This document shows, piece after piece, positions 15,459 through 22,804 of a stretch of DNA of 33,854 bases. Position numbers and translations under genes: made by a program. The notes below the pieces were generated by a model. The model worked only from the letters and a program-made list of their open reading frames with translations, did no database searches and was not told where the DNA came from. The first letter of the stretch is position 1, and each line of letters starts with the position of its first letter. The stretch is from Microbacterium aurantiacum (GTDB lineage Bacteria > Actinomycetota > Actinomycetes > Actinomycetales > Microbacteriaceae), in NCBI RefSeq assembly GCF_002872075.1, contig NZ_PGGU01000013.1, forward strand, positions 1-33,854. The letters are read 5' to 3'.

Positions 15459-16355
15459 TCACACCAGGAAGATATCCAGCAGCCCGGGATTGTGCCCGTG
15501 CACGAGCACGGCGAAGACGACGGCGTCGAACAGCAGATGCACGGTGACGACGTAGGCGAGCGAGTGCGTCCGTAGGAAGATCCATCCCTGCAGGAGTGCG
15601 AACGGGATCGTCAGCAGCGGACCCCACTCGCGGTAGCCGAGCTCCCAGAGGAACGAGACGAACACGACCGCCTGCAGCAGGTTCGCCGCGACGTCCGTGA
15701 AATGCCGGCGCAGCAGCGCGAAGACCGTGCAGATGAAGAAGAGCTCGTCCCAGATGCCGACGGCGCCGACCCCGACGAACAGGCGCGCGATGAGTTCCGG
15801 AGTGTCGACCACCGGCCAGTTCTGGTACACGCCGCTGGTGATGAAGTAGAACGGCAGGATCAGCCAGCCGAGCACCAGGACGGCGATCAGCCAGCCCCAC
15901 TGCAATCGACCCCAGCGCTTCCCGGTGCGCCACGGGAAGCTGATCGCCCGATCACGGAATACGAACCGCGAGATGACGTAGGGCACGACGACGGCACCGC
16001 CGAGTGCCAGAGTGAAACGCAGCATCGCGAGATTGTCGAGCTCCGCTGCCAACGGGATGACGCTGACGATGAGCATCCCGAGTCCGATCAGCGAGAGGTC
16101 CCGCGTCAGCGACGGCCTGCGGCCGACGACACGGGCGGTCTCCCGCCGTGCACCGACGCGCACGCGATCGTCACCCCCCGCACGATCTGCCCCCTGCCCG
16201 CGCTCGATCAGCCACGCTCCCGCGATCCCCAGCGCCAGCAGCACCCAGCCGAGCCAGGCCCACTGGACGACGAAGAACGCCGGGGCGGCCGCGCACACGA
16301 GCGCAGCCGGGATCACGGCAGGCCACAGCCCGGTCTCGCGTCTCACGACGCTCAT
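15459..16355 (-). CDS. CPBP-family (Rce1-like) membrane protein, degenerate active site
   Basis: 298 residues with about eight hydrophobic segments. The C-terminal half matches the CPBP glutamic protease fold: the first motif, normally EExxxR, reads DELFFI at residues 203-208, and a last-motif His is His273 in VTVHLLFDAVVF. The first Glu is replaced by Asp and the Arg is missing, so proteolysis is doubtful. A charged cytoplasmic loop with many Arg residues spans about 51-86. The ATG at 16355 overlaps the trmB stop as ATGA, so it is translationally coupled to trmB, with no evident functional link. Confidence 0.8.
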   Translation of the reverse strand: MSVVRRETGLWPAVIPAALVCAAAPAFFVVQWAWLGWVLLALGIAGAWLIERGQGADRAGGDDRVRVGARRETARVVGRRPSLTRDLSLIGLGMLIVSVIPLAAELDNLAMLRFTLALGGAVVVPYVISRFVFRDRAISFPWRTGKRWGRLQWGWLIAVLVLGWLILPFYFITSGVYQNWPVVDTPELIARLFVGVGAVGIWDELFFICTVFALLRRHFTDVAANLLQAVVFVSFLWELGYREWGPLLTIPFALLQGWIFLRTHSLAYVVTVHLLFDAVVFAVLVHGHNPGLLDIFLV

Positions 16356-17077
16356 GCCCGAGGCCTCCGCCGGTAGGTGAGATCGCGGATCTCTCGCCCC
16401 TTGGCGATGCCCTTCTGCTCGAACGCCGTCATCACACGCCCGTCGAACCGGTCTGCCCAGTCCCCGTCGAAGGCGCGTTCGAAGAGCGGATCGGCATCGA
16501 GCACCTCGCGCATCTGCCGCGCGTAGTCCTCCCAGTCCGTCGCGAGACGGAGCAGCCCGCCATCGCGCAGCGCACGAGCGGCGGTTTCGCCGAACCCGGG
16601 GCGGACGAGACGCCGCTTGTTGTGCTTGTTCTTGTGCCAGGGATCCGGGAAGAAGACCCACACCTCCGCCGCCGCACCCTCCGGCAGATAGGAGGACAGC
16701 ACCTCCGGTGCGTTCGCCTCGACGAGTCGTAGGTTACGCGCGCCCTCGCGGTCGGCGTCGAGCATGGTGCGGGCGATCCCGGCGCGGAACACCTCGACAG
16801 CGAGGAAGTCGTCATCGGGGCGCGACAGCGCGGCAGAGACGATCGCGTGCCCCTGCCCCGAGCCGACCTCGACGTAGATCGCACCTGAGCGTCCGAACTC
16901 GGCGGCCGGATCGAACCGGGCATCGGGGTGCACCGAGGTCTCAGCGGCGCCGCGCGGCACGTCGAGCAGGTATCGCTCGGCCAATTCCGCGAACGCGCGC
17001 TCCTGCCCCTCGGACATCCGGCCGCTGCGGCGCACGAACGACACCGGTTCATCACGGAACACGCGGGGCTCAGGCAT
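16352..17077 (-). CDS. trmB: tRNA (guanine-N7-)-methyltransferase
   Basis: 241-residue SAM-dependent enzyme that forms m7G46 in the variable loop of tRNAs. Motifs: the SAM-binding YVEVGSGQGHAIVSAA at about residues 68-83, FLAVEVFRAG, and the TrmB hallmark VFFPDPWHKNKHNKRRLV at about 138-155 with the catalytic Asp. The C-terminal TAFEQKGIAKGREIRDLTYRR closes the family pattern. The start codon lies exactly 7 bases after a TACCCT -10 hexamer, with no Shine-Dalgarno. Confidence 0.97.
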   Translation of the reverse strand: MPEPRVFRDEPVSFVRRSGRMSEGQERAFAELAERYLLDVPRGAAETSVHPDARFDPAAEFGRSGAIYVEVGSGQGHAIVSAALSRPDDDFLAVEVFRAGIARTMLDADREGARNLRLVEANAPEVLSSYLPEGAAAEVWVFFPDPWHKNKHNKRRLVRPGFGETAARALRDGGLLRLATDWEDYARQMREVLDADPLFERAFDGDWADRFDGRVMTAFEQKGIAKGREIRDLTYRRRPRA

Positions 17078-17083
17078 GGTTCC

Positions 17084-17089
17084 AGGGTA
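17084..17089 (-). promoter_or_regulatory. Candidate -10 element of trmB
   Basis: TACCCT on the minus strand, placing +1 on the A of the trmB ATG at 17077. This is one of the cleanest leaderless arrangements in the window. Confidence 0.5.
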
Positions 17090-17120
17090 GTCGCGCGGCG
17101 CCGGCGCCCCGCTCCGGGCG

Positions 17121-17160
17121 CAGACCGCGATACCGTCAGGCAGACCGCGAAACCGTCAGG
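17121..17160. repeat. Tandem duplication of a 20-mer
   Basis: Two adjacent copies of CAGACCGCGATACCGTCAGG, the second with A in place of T at position 11. The downstream copy overlaps the stop codon of the DUF3097 gene (17158-17156). No stable hairpin is evident. It may be a recent slippage event. Confidence 0.85.
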
Positions 17161-17992
17161 CTGGCGCCGTCACGAAATCGATGAGCTCCTCGACCCGACC
17201 CAGCAGCGCCGGTTCGAGGTCGCGGAACGTGTGCACCTTGGAGAGGATGTGCTGCCACGCCCGGGCGGTGTCGGCCTGCGTCTCGTGCGGCCATCCGAAC
17301 GCGCGGCAGATGCCGGTCTTCCAATCGGTGCCGCGCGGGATCTCGGGCCAGCGGGAGATGCCGAGCGCCTGGGGCGTGACGCACTGCCAGACGTCGATGA
17401 ACGGATGCCCGACGATGCGCACGTGCCGTCCATGCGGGCCGCGGGCGACGGCCTCGGCGATCCGCGACTCCTTGGACCCCGGCACCAGGTGGTCGACCAG
17501 AACCCCGTAGCGGCGGGTGGGACTGGGCGGTTCGGCGGTGAGCAGTTCATCGAGGAGATCGACGCCCTGAAGGAACTCGACGACGACGCCCTCGACGCGC
17601 AGGTCGTGACCCCACACCTTCTCCACGAGTTCGGCATCGTGCCGGCCCTCGACCAGGATGCGGCTGGGCAGTGCGACCTTGGCACGCTGGTCGCCCACCG
17701 CGAACGAGCCGGAGGCCGTGCGCCGCGGCGTCTGCGCCTTCGGTGCCGGCACCGTCAGACGCACCGGCGAGCCGTCGATGAGGAATCCACCGCCCAACGG
17801 GAACAGCCGCTTGCGCCCTGAGCGGTCCTCCAGCTCCACGGTCCCGCTCTGAACCCGAGTCACCGCACCGCAGAACCCGTCGTCGGCGACCTCGACGACG
17901 AGATCGAGTTCGGCCGGCACCTGCGGCACCGGCTTCGCGGCGCGCTCGCGCCACCCGGACGCGAGCACATCGGCTCCATACCTGTCATCCAT
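17156..17992 (-). CDS. DUF3097 protein (TOPRIM-like segment)
   Basis: 278 residues, a conserved actinobacterial family of unknown function. The N-terminal MDDRYGADVLASGWR and the middle segment RILVEGRHDAELVEKVWGHDLR are typical. That middle segment (VEG, then HDAELVEKVWG) resembles the start of a TOPRIM domain as found in primases and RNase M5-like nucleases, with a later VLVDHLVPGSKES that could hold the acidic pair. This is my reading of the pattern, not a proven assignment. The start ATG has GGAGGG directly upstream and TACGCT (18005-18000) in -10 position. It is divergent from the TPM gene. Confidence 0.85.
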   Translation of the reverse strand: MDDRYGADVLASGWRERAAKPVPQVPAELDLVVEVADDGFCGAVTRVQSGTVELEDRSGRKRLFPLGGGFLIDGSPVRLTVPAPKAQTPRRTASGSFAVGDQRAKVALPSRILVEGRHDAELVEKVWGHDLRVEGVVVEFLQGVDLLDELLTAEPPSPTRRYGVLVDHLVPGSKESRIAEAVARGPHGRHVRIVGHPFIDVWQCVTPQALGISRWPEIPRGTDWKTGICRAFGWPHETQADTARAWQHILSKVHTFRDLEPALLGRVEELIDFVTAPA

Positions 17993-18070
17993 GCCCTCCA
18001 GCGTATGTGTCTCCGCTGATGGCGAACGGTGATCCCCCGGCGGATGCTGTCGCGTGTCGGCCTCTGTGCA

Positions 18071-18076
18071 TAGACT
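18071..18076 (+). promoter_or_regulatory. Candidate -10 element of the TPM-pspA operon
   Basis: TAGACT predicts +1 at 18083, which happens to be an in-frame ATG. The next ATG (18116) has a good Shine-Dalgarno GGAGGGA at 18104-18110, so the transcript would carry a 33-base leader or, alternatively, an 11-residue N-terminal extension. Confidence 0.4.
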
Positions 18077-18115
18077 CGTGGCATGGGGGCACGGCAGCCA
18101 GTCGGAGGGAACACG

Positions 18116-20170
18116 ATGAGGATTCGCTGGCTGATGACGGCCTCATTGGCGCTGGCCGTGGCGCTGGGAACGTTCTCCGCCACCGCGGCGTTCGCCACCG
18201 ATCCGCTCACCCTCGACTCCGGTTATGTCACCGACGACGTCGGCGTGCTGAGCGCTGACGAGCAGAACGCAGTCGAGGCTCGGCTGCTCGAGCTCACCGA
18301 GAACTCCGACGCCGATCTCTTCGTCGTGCTGGTCGACAGCTTCACCTCCCCCTCCGACTACGTGCAGTGGGCCGACACCGTCGCCGACAACAACAACCTC
18401 GGCCCCGAGCAGTATCTGCTCGCGATCGCCGTGGAGCAGAGCAGTTACTACATCTCCGCTGCCCAGGGCGGCCCGCTCAGCGACGGCAAACTCGACGACA
18501 TCGAGGAGAAGATCCAGCCGCTGCTGGCACAGGGCGACTGGGACGGTGCGATCATCCTCGCCGCCGACGAGATCCAGGGCGATGGCGGTGCCGGTGCTCT
18601 GCGCGCCGTGTTGGTCGTCGCCGCGATCTTCGCGGCTGCGCTCGTGATCTGGCTGATCGTCCGTCTCGTCGCGCGCGCCCGCCGCAACGCCGCGATCCGC
18701 GAGCGCGGTGCCATGCCCGAGACTCCCGATCCGAACGACCCGTTCTCGACGCTGACCGATGATCAGGTCGAAACCCAGGCCGGATCCGCCCTCGTCCAGG
18801 CCGACGATGCGATCACCTCGAGTCGCGAAGAGCTCGGCTTCGCCGTCGCCCAGTTCGGCGAAGGGGCGACCGCCGCTTTCAGCGGTGCGGTCGACACGGC
18901 GAAGGCGAAGATGTCCGAGGCGTTCGATCTTCGGCAGAAGCTCGATGACGAGATCGAAGACACCGTCCACGATCGCCGCGCGTGGCACATCCGCATCATC
19001 CAGCTCTGTGACGAGATCGACGAGGTGCTCGACGCCAACGCCGAGGCGTTCGACGCGCTTCGCAAGCTCGAGCAGAACGCCCCGCAGGAGCTGGAGAGGG
19101 TACGAGCGGAACGCGCCACGTTGCAACCGGTGCTCGCCGAGGCCGCTCCCACGCTCGCCGCGCTCTCATCCTCATACGATGCCGCAGCACTCAGCACCGT
19201 CGCCGACAATCCCGCCCAGGCGCAGGAGCGGGCAGCGCTGGCGGATCGCTCGATCAGTGCCGCAGCCGATGCGATCGCCGCTGGCAAGTCAGGCGAAGCG
19301 GCGTTCGCGATCCGCACTGCCGAGCAGTCGGTCGCCCAGGCCGCGCAGCTCGCCCAGGCGATCACCGCGCTCGGCGCCGAGCTCACCGCCATCGAGGCGA
19401 AGGCTCAGGCCCTGATCGTCGAACTGCAGGGAGACGTCGCGACCGCTCAGCGGCTTCCCGATACCGCCGGCACGATCACCGCAACCGCAGCAGCGACGAA
19501 CGACCTGCTTCGGCAGGCGCAGACCGACCTCAGCGGCTCGGCGCGCAGTCCGCAGCGCGCACTCGAAGCGCTCACGGCCGCCAACACGCAGATCGACGCC
19601 GCGATCGCGCAGGGCACCGAGTCGGCGGAGCGCGCGCGTCGTGTGCAGCAGATGCTCGAACAGACCCTTTCACAGGCGAACTCCGAGGTCCGCGCGTGCC
19701 GCGAGTACATCGAGACGCGCCGCGGCACCGTCGGCTCCACGGCTCGCACCCGGCTCTCGCAGGCGGAGACGACCCTCACCGGGGCGCTGAACCTTCGCGC
19801 CAGCGATCCCGAGGCCGCGCTCACCGCCGCGGGCAGAGCGCTGGAGCTCGTGCGACAGGCGACGTACTCCGCGCAGGCCGACGTCGAAGCACAGAACCCG
19901 CAGCGCTACGAGAACGCCGGCTGGGGCGGCGGCGGGCTGTTCGGCGGTTCGAGCTCCGGTTCCGGCGGCTCCGGCATCGGCGGGGACATCCTCGGCGGCA
20001 TCATCGGCGGCCTCCTCTCGGGTGGCGGCGGGGGCGGCGGAAGCCGGTCCTCCTCCCGAAGCAGCAGCTGGCGTTCCAGCGGCGGCGGCGGTTTCCGCAG
20101 TTCCGGCTTCGGCGGCGGCGGACGCTCCAGCGGCGGCCGCAGCGGTCGCTCCGGAGGTGGGCGCTTCTGA
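18116..20170 (+). CDS. TPM-domain membrane protein with long coiled-coil region
   Basis: 684 residues from the ATG at 18116, chosen for its Shine-Dalgarno. Order: signal peptide (to about residue 27, cleavage near AAFA-TDP); an exported TPM (YgcG/Psb32/MOLO1) domain with DVGVLSADEQNAVEARLLEL and LFVVLVDSF at about 40-155; one transmembrane helix (VLVVAAIFAAALVIWLIVRL, about 165-184); a ~420-residue Ala/Gln/Glu-rich coiled-coil cytoplasmic region; and a Gly/Ser/Arg-rich tail (last ~75 residues). TPM proteins are tied to membrane-protein repair and envelope stress. It precedes pspA by 56 bases, so both probably form one operon. Confidence 0.87.
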   Translation: MRIRWLMTASLALAVALGTFSATAAFATDPLTLDSGYVTDDVGVLSADEQNAVEARLLELTENSDADLFVVLVDSFTSPSDYVQWADTVADNNNLGPEQYLLAIAVEQSSYYISAAQGGPLSDGKLDDIEEKIQPLLAQGDWDGAIILAADEIQGDGGAGALRAVLVVAAIFAAALVIWLIVRLVARARRNAAIRERGAMPETPDPNDPFSTLTDDQVETQAGSALVQADDAITSSREELGFAVAQFGEGATAAFSGAVDTAKAKMSEAFDLRQKLDDEIEDTVHDRRAWHIRIIQLCDEIDEVLDANAEAFDALRKLEQNAPQELERVRAERATLQPVLAEAAPTLAALSSSYDAAALSTVADNPAQAQERAALADRSISAAADAIAAGKSGEAAFAIRTAEQSVAQAAQLAQAITALGAELTAIEAKAQALIVELQGDVATAQRLPDTAGTITATAAATNDLLRQAQTDLSGSARSPQRALEALTAANTQIDAAIAQGTESAERARRVQQMLEQTLSQANSEVRACREYIETRRGTVGSTARTRLSQAETTLTGALNLRASDPEAALTAAGRALELVRQATYSAQADVEAQNPQRYENAGWGGGGLFGGSSSGSGGSGIGGDILGGIIGGLLSGGGGGGGSRSSSRSSSWRSSGGGGFRSSGFGGGGRSSGGRSGRSGGGRF

Positions 20171-20226
20171 TCCGCACACACTCACACGAACCGACTTCGA
20201 CGAAGACCCTCTGAAAGGAATCACGC

Positions 20227-20970
20227 ATGATCAAGCAGTCCATCTTCGGACGTATCTCGACCCTCGTCCGCGCGAACATCAACTCCCTCCTGGACTCTGC
20301 GGAAGACCCGCAGAAGATGATCGACCAGCTCGTTCGCGACTACACCAACAGCATCGCGGATGCCGAGTCGGCCATCGCCGAGACGATCGGCAACCTGCGC
20401 CTGCTCGAGCGGGACCACGAGGAAGACGTCCAGTCGGCGACCGAGTGGGGCAACAAGGCCCTCGCCGCCAGCCGCAAGGCCGACGAGATGCGCGCCTCCG
20501 GCGACGCTCCGGATGCCGACAAGTTCGACAACCTCGCCAAGATCGCCCTCCAGCGCCAGATCAGCGCCGAGCGCGAGGCCACCGGCGCCGAACCGCAGAT
20601 CGCCGCTCAGACCGAGATCGTCGACAAGCTCAAGTCCGGCCTGAACGGCATGAAGGACAAGCTGGGCGAGCTCAAGAACAAGCGCAGCGAGCTGCTCGCC
20701 CGCGCCAAGGTCGCCGAAGCGCAGACCAAGGTGCACGATGCCGTCTCGTCGATCAACGTCCTCGACCCGACCAGCGAGCTGGGCCGCTTCGAAGACAAGG
20801 TCCGTCGCCAGGAGGCCCTCGCGCAGGGCAAGACCGAGCTGGCCGCTTCCAGCCTCGACGCCCAGTTCGAGAGCCTCGAGGACCTCGGCGAGCTCACCGA
20901 GGTCGAAGCTCGCCTCGCCGAGCTGAAGGCCGGCAGCAGCGCGCCGCGTCAGGCCATCGAAGGCTCCTGA
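20227..20970 (+). CDS. pspA: PspA/IM30 (ESCRT-III-like) membrane stress protein
   Basis: 247 residues, almost entirely helical. The N-terminal amphipathic helix MIKQSIFGRISTLVRANINSLLD is followed by the PspA pattern DPQKMIDQLVRDYTNSIADA and long coiled coils to about residue 215. PspA/IM30 proteins bind and stabilise damaged membranes as ESCRT-III-like polymers. The Shine-Dalgarno GAAAGGA lies 8 bases before the ATG. No PspB/PspC is nearby. The upstream TPM protein has a cytoplasmic coiled coil that could recruit it; that link is inference. A strong terminator follows. Confidence 0.94.
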   Translation: MIKQSIFGRISTLVRANINSLLDSAEDPQKMIDQLVRDYTNSIADAESAIAETIGNLRLLERDHEEDVQSATEWGNKALAASRKADEMRASGDAPDADKFDNLAKIALQRQISAEREATGAEPQIAAQTEIVDKLKSGLNGMKDKLGELKNKRSELLARAKVAEAQTKVHDAVSSINVLDPTSELGRFEDKVRRQEALAQGKTELAASSLDAQFESLEDLGELTEVEARLAELKAGSSAPRQAIEGS

Positions 20971-20978
20971 TCGCATCC

Positions 20979-21017
20979 GGCGGATGCCCCGGGGCCGACG
21001 TGCCCGGGGCATCCGCC
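20979..21017 (+). terminator. Intrinsic terminator after pspA
   Basis: A 15-bp perfect stem, GGCGGATGCCCCGGG pairing with CCCGGGGCATCCGCC, around a 9-base loop, followed by CTTCCCTTTT. It lies 8 bases after the pspA stop. Its stem contains the hexamer GGATGC in inverted pairs, as does the metY terminator. Confidence 0.88.
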
Positions 21018-21040
21018 CTTCCCTTTTCCGGAGGCATCCC

Positions 21041-21844
21041 ATGGTGCGTTTTCTCGTCGTCCCGCAGTGGCAGGGCTCGCCCGCGCCCCGCGCGATGCTC
21101 CTCGTCGACGGCGCGTCGGCCATCACCGGCGACCTCCCTCGTAAGTCCACCACGGTGCTGGACGTCCCCGTCGAGGCGGGCGAGTCCCTCGGAACGGGAG
21201 TGCGTCGGTTGAGCGCCCTGCTGCACACCCGCGAACTCGTGGCTGAACACGCCGCAGCCGGCACGGTCGTGATCGGCGGCGACTGCAGTGTCACCGTTGC
21301 TGCCCTCGCCGCGCTTCCCGGCGGAACCGAAGACGTCGCCGTGGTGTGGTGCGATGCCCACCCCGATCTGCACACCCCGGAGTCATCGCCGTCCGGCGCA
21401 TTCTCCGGAATGGCGCTGCGCGCGGTGCTCGGCGAGGGAGAACCGCAACTGATCCTCTCGCCCGGCATCCCGCGAGAACGTGTCGTGACCGTCGGCGTGC
21501 GCACGCCCGACGACGACGAGGTCGAGCAGCTGGACCGCCTCACCCGGCTCTCCGTCGCCGATCTCGATCGCGTCGACGCCCTCGCCGAGGCGGTCGCCGC
21601 CACCGGGGCATCCCGCGTGTGGGTTCACATCGACGTCGACGTGCTCGATCCGGCAGAACTCGTCGGAGTCTCCTCGCCCGCACCGTTCGGTGCCGGCCCG
21701 GCCGCACTCGGCGCTGCCATCCGGCGGTTGCGCGAGCGTGTGCCGCTGGCGGGCGCCACGATCTCCGGCTTCGCCCCGCGCACCCCCGCCGACGCGGTCG
21801 ATGACCTCGGCGCGCTCCTGCGTCTGGTCGGAGCGGTCGCGTGA
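21041..21844 (+). CDS. Arginase/agmatinase-fold protein
   Basis: 267 residues. Manganese-ligand motifs of ureohydrolases: IGGDCSVTVAAL (residues 79-90; Cys82 replaces the usual ligand His of GGDHS), WCDAHPDLHTPESSPSG (Asp105, His107, Asp109) and HIDVDVLDPAE (Asp198, Asp200). Family members split guanidino compounds (arginine, agmatine, formiminoglutamate, guanidine). The His-to-Cys change may alter the metal site, so the substrate cannot be named. The ATG at 21041 has GGAGG (21030-21034) at ideal spacing. Its stop overlaps the start of the next gene as GTGA. It lies just after the pspA terminator. Confidence 0.87.
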   Translation: MVRFLVVPQWQGSPAPRAMLLVDGASAITGDLPRKSTTVLDVPVEAGESLGTGVRRLSALLHTRELVAEHAAAGTVVIGGDCSVTVAALAALPGGTEDVAVVWCDAHPDLHTPESSPSGAFSGMALRAVLGEGEPQLILSPGIPRERVVTVGVRTPDDDEVEQLDRLTRLSVADLDRVDALAEAVAATGASRVWVHIDVDVLDPAELVGVSSPAPFGAGPAALGAAIRRLRERVPLAGATISGFAPRTPADAVDDLGALLRLVGAVA

Positions 21845-22278
21845 CGTCGGATTGGCGCCCGGCCGCCGATGCGGCGCTCGCGCGCGGGCGGCGCTTCGAT
21901 CGCCGCATCCCCTCCTTCCTGCTCCGTTCGCCCGTGAGCCGAGTCGGCTACTGGTGGGGAACCACGATCGGCTGGATCTGGGGCGGGCTCTGGAGCACCG
22001 GCCCGATCGAGCGCCGCGAAGGACTCTGGGTGTTCCGAGGGATGCCGGAATGGACCTTCAACCGCGGCGGAGTCTGCGTGGGCGGATGCTTCCTCACCGG
22101 CGATGCCCGCCCGAGCGATGCGGTGCTGCGGCACGAGGCCGTGCACCGCGATCAGTGGCGGCGCTACGGTTTCCTGATGCCGGTCCTCTACCTGTTCGCA
22201 GGCCGCGACCCGATGAAGAACCGCTTCGAGATCGAAGCGGGCCTGGAAGACGGCAACTACGTGCGCCGCGGTCGCTGA
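21841..22278 (+). CDS. Small protein with HExxH motif, unknown function
   Basis: 145 residues, starting at a GTG that overlaps the arginase-like stop. Visible: an aromatic segment VGYWWGTTIGWIWGGLWSTG (36-55), LWVFRGMPEWTFNRGG, a CVGGC pair (Cys79, Cys83), then HEAVH (98-102) followed by RDQWRRYG and NRFEIEAGLEDGNY (Glu130, Glu132). The HExxH...Q...ExEA pattern resembles zinc-binding minimal metalloprotease-like domains. Related proteins are, as I recall, often labelled Fe-S oxidoreductase, but two cysteines alone do not support that. Function is unknown; translational coupling suggests a role with the arginase-like protein. Confidence 0.8.
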   Translation: MTSDWRPAADAALARGRRFDRRIPSFLLRSPVSRVGYWWGTTIGWIWGGLWSTGPIERREGLWVFRGMPEWTFNRGGVCVGGCFLTGDARPSDAVLRHEAVHRDQWRRYGFLMPVLYLFAGRDPMKNRFEIEAGLEDGNYVRRGR

Positions 22279-22290
22279 CCGGGAGTGGAT

Positions 22291-22761
22291 TCAGCGCGTG
22301 ACGGGCAGCAAGCCGAAGCGCTCCGGCGCGTTGATCGTCGTGGCCTCGACTCCGAGATGCCCGGTGAGGTGCTCGACGATGTCAGCAGTGCCGAGGTATC
22401 CGCCGAGCAGGGTGACCCGGGTCTCCTGCTCATCGCCGCAGAGCATCTCGTCGGCCCAGGCGCAGGTGGCGCGCGCGAGCGCCTGACCGGGTGCACAGGA
22501 ACGGCCGGTGCCGGGAGCGCCGGAACGCGTTCCCCGGGCGAGCCAGGTGACCGTCATCCGGGCGGGAGCGTCGATCACGCCGATGTCGTCCTTCTCGGGC
22601 ACCTCGATGAAGATGCGACCGGAGGCACAGAGCGGCAGCGTGGCCAGGAACACCTCGAGATCGGCGAGCGAGTGCTCGTCGGCCGTCACCAGGTGGTGGG
22701 CGCGTCGACGGGCAGCACGGCGCTGTGCGCGCGTGGTGACGGTGTCGAGGGAGGTGCTCAT
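22291..22761 (-). CDS. Stand-alone siderophore-interacting protein (SIP) C-terminal domain
   Basis: 156 residues matching the NAD(P)H-binding C-terminal half of SIP ferric-siderophore reductases: HHLVTADEHSLADLEVFLATL, GRIFIEVPEKDDI, VTWLARG, then CAWADEML...TRVTLLGGYLGT. The FAD-binding N-terminal domain of full SIPs (~270 residues) is absent, and no partner gene for it is nearby. A basic stretch RAQRRAARRRA is at about 11-21. An iron-box-like sequence overlaps the promoter, supporting an iron-uptake link. Activity without an FAD domain is uncertain; it might work with a separate flavoprotein or as a regulator. It converges on the HExxH gene with a 12-base gap. Confidence 0.83.
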   Translation of the reverse strand: MSTSLDTVTTRAQRRAARRRAHHLVTADEHSLADLEVFLATLPLCASGRIFIEVPEKDDIGVIDAPARMTVTWLARGTRSGAPGTGRSCAPGQALARATCAWADEMLCGDEQETRVTLLGGYLGTADIVEHLTGHLGVEATTINAPERFGLLPVTR

Positions 22762-22770
22762 GGTGTCTCC

Positions 22771-22776
22771 ATGTTA
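22771..22776 (-). promoter_or_regulatory. Candidate -10 element of the SIP-domain gene
   Basis: TAACAT on the minus strand, predicting +1 about 3 bases before the ATG at 22761. A 17-base spacer leads to TTAGGC (22799-22794), which lies inside the iron-box-like sequence. Confidence 0.45.
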
Positions 22777-22785
22777 TCACCTGGC

Positions 22786-22804
22786 GAAGGGTTGCCTAAC
22801 CTTT
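22786..22804 (-). promoter_or_regulatory. DtxR/IdeR-like iron box
   Basis: On the minus strand: AAAGGTTAGGCAACCCTTC. Compared by eye with the DtxR consensus TWAGGTTAGSCTAACCTWA, 15 of 19 positions agree, including the whole left half from AGGTTAG. It overlaps the -35 region of the SIP-domain gene and the stop codon of the upstream phosphatase gene. Iron-loaded DtxR/IdeR bound here would block transcription of the SIP gene. Confidence 0.68.

Noticed and set aside
15003..17992. A functional operon joining DUF1304, CPBP, trmB and DUF3097
   Set aside because: Only the trmB-CPBP junction overlaps; the others have gaps of 63 and 78 bases with their own -10 candidates, so a single functional unit is not supported.
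18083..18115. ATG at 18083 as the start of the TPM protein
   Set aside because: It is in frame and sits at the predicted +1, but the ATG at 18116 has a strong Shine-Dalgarno and yields a cleaner signal peptide. It remains the main alternative.
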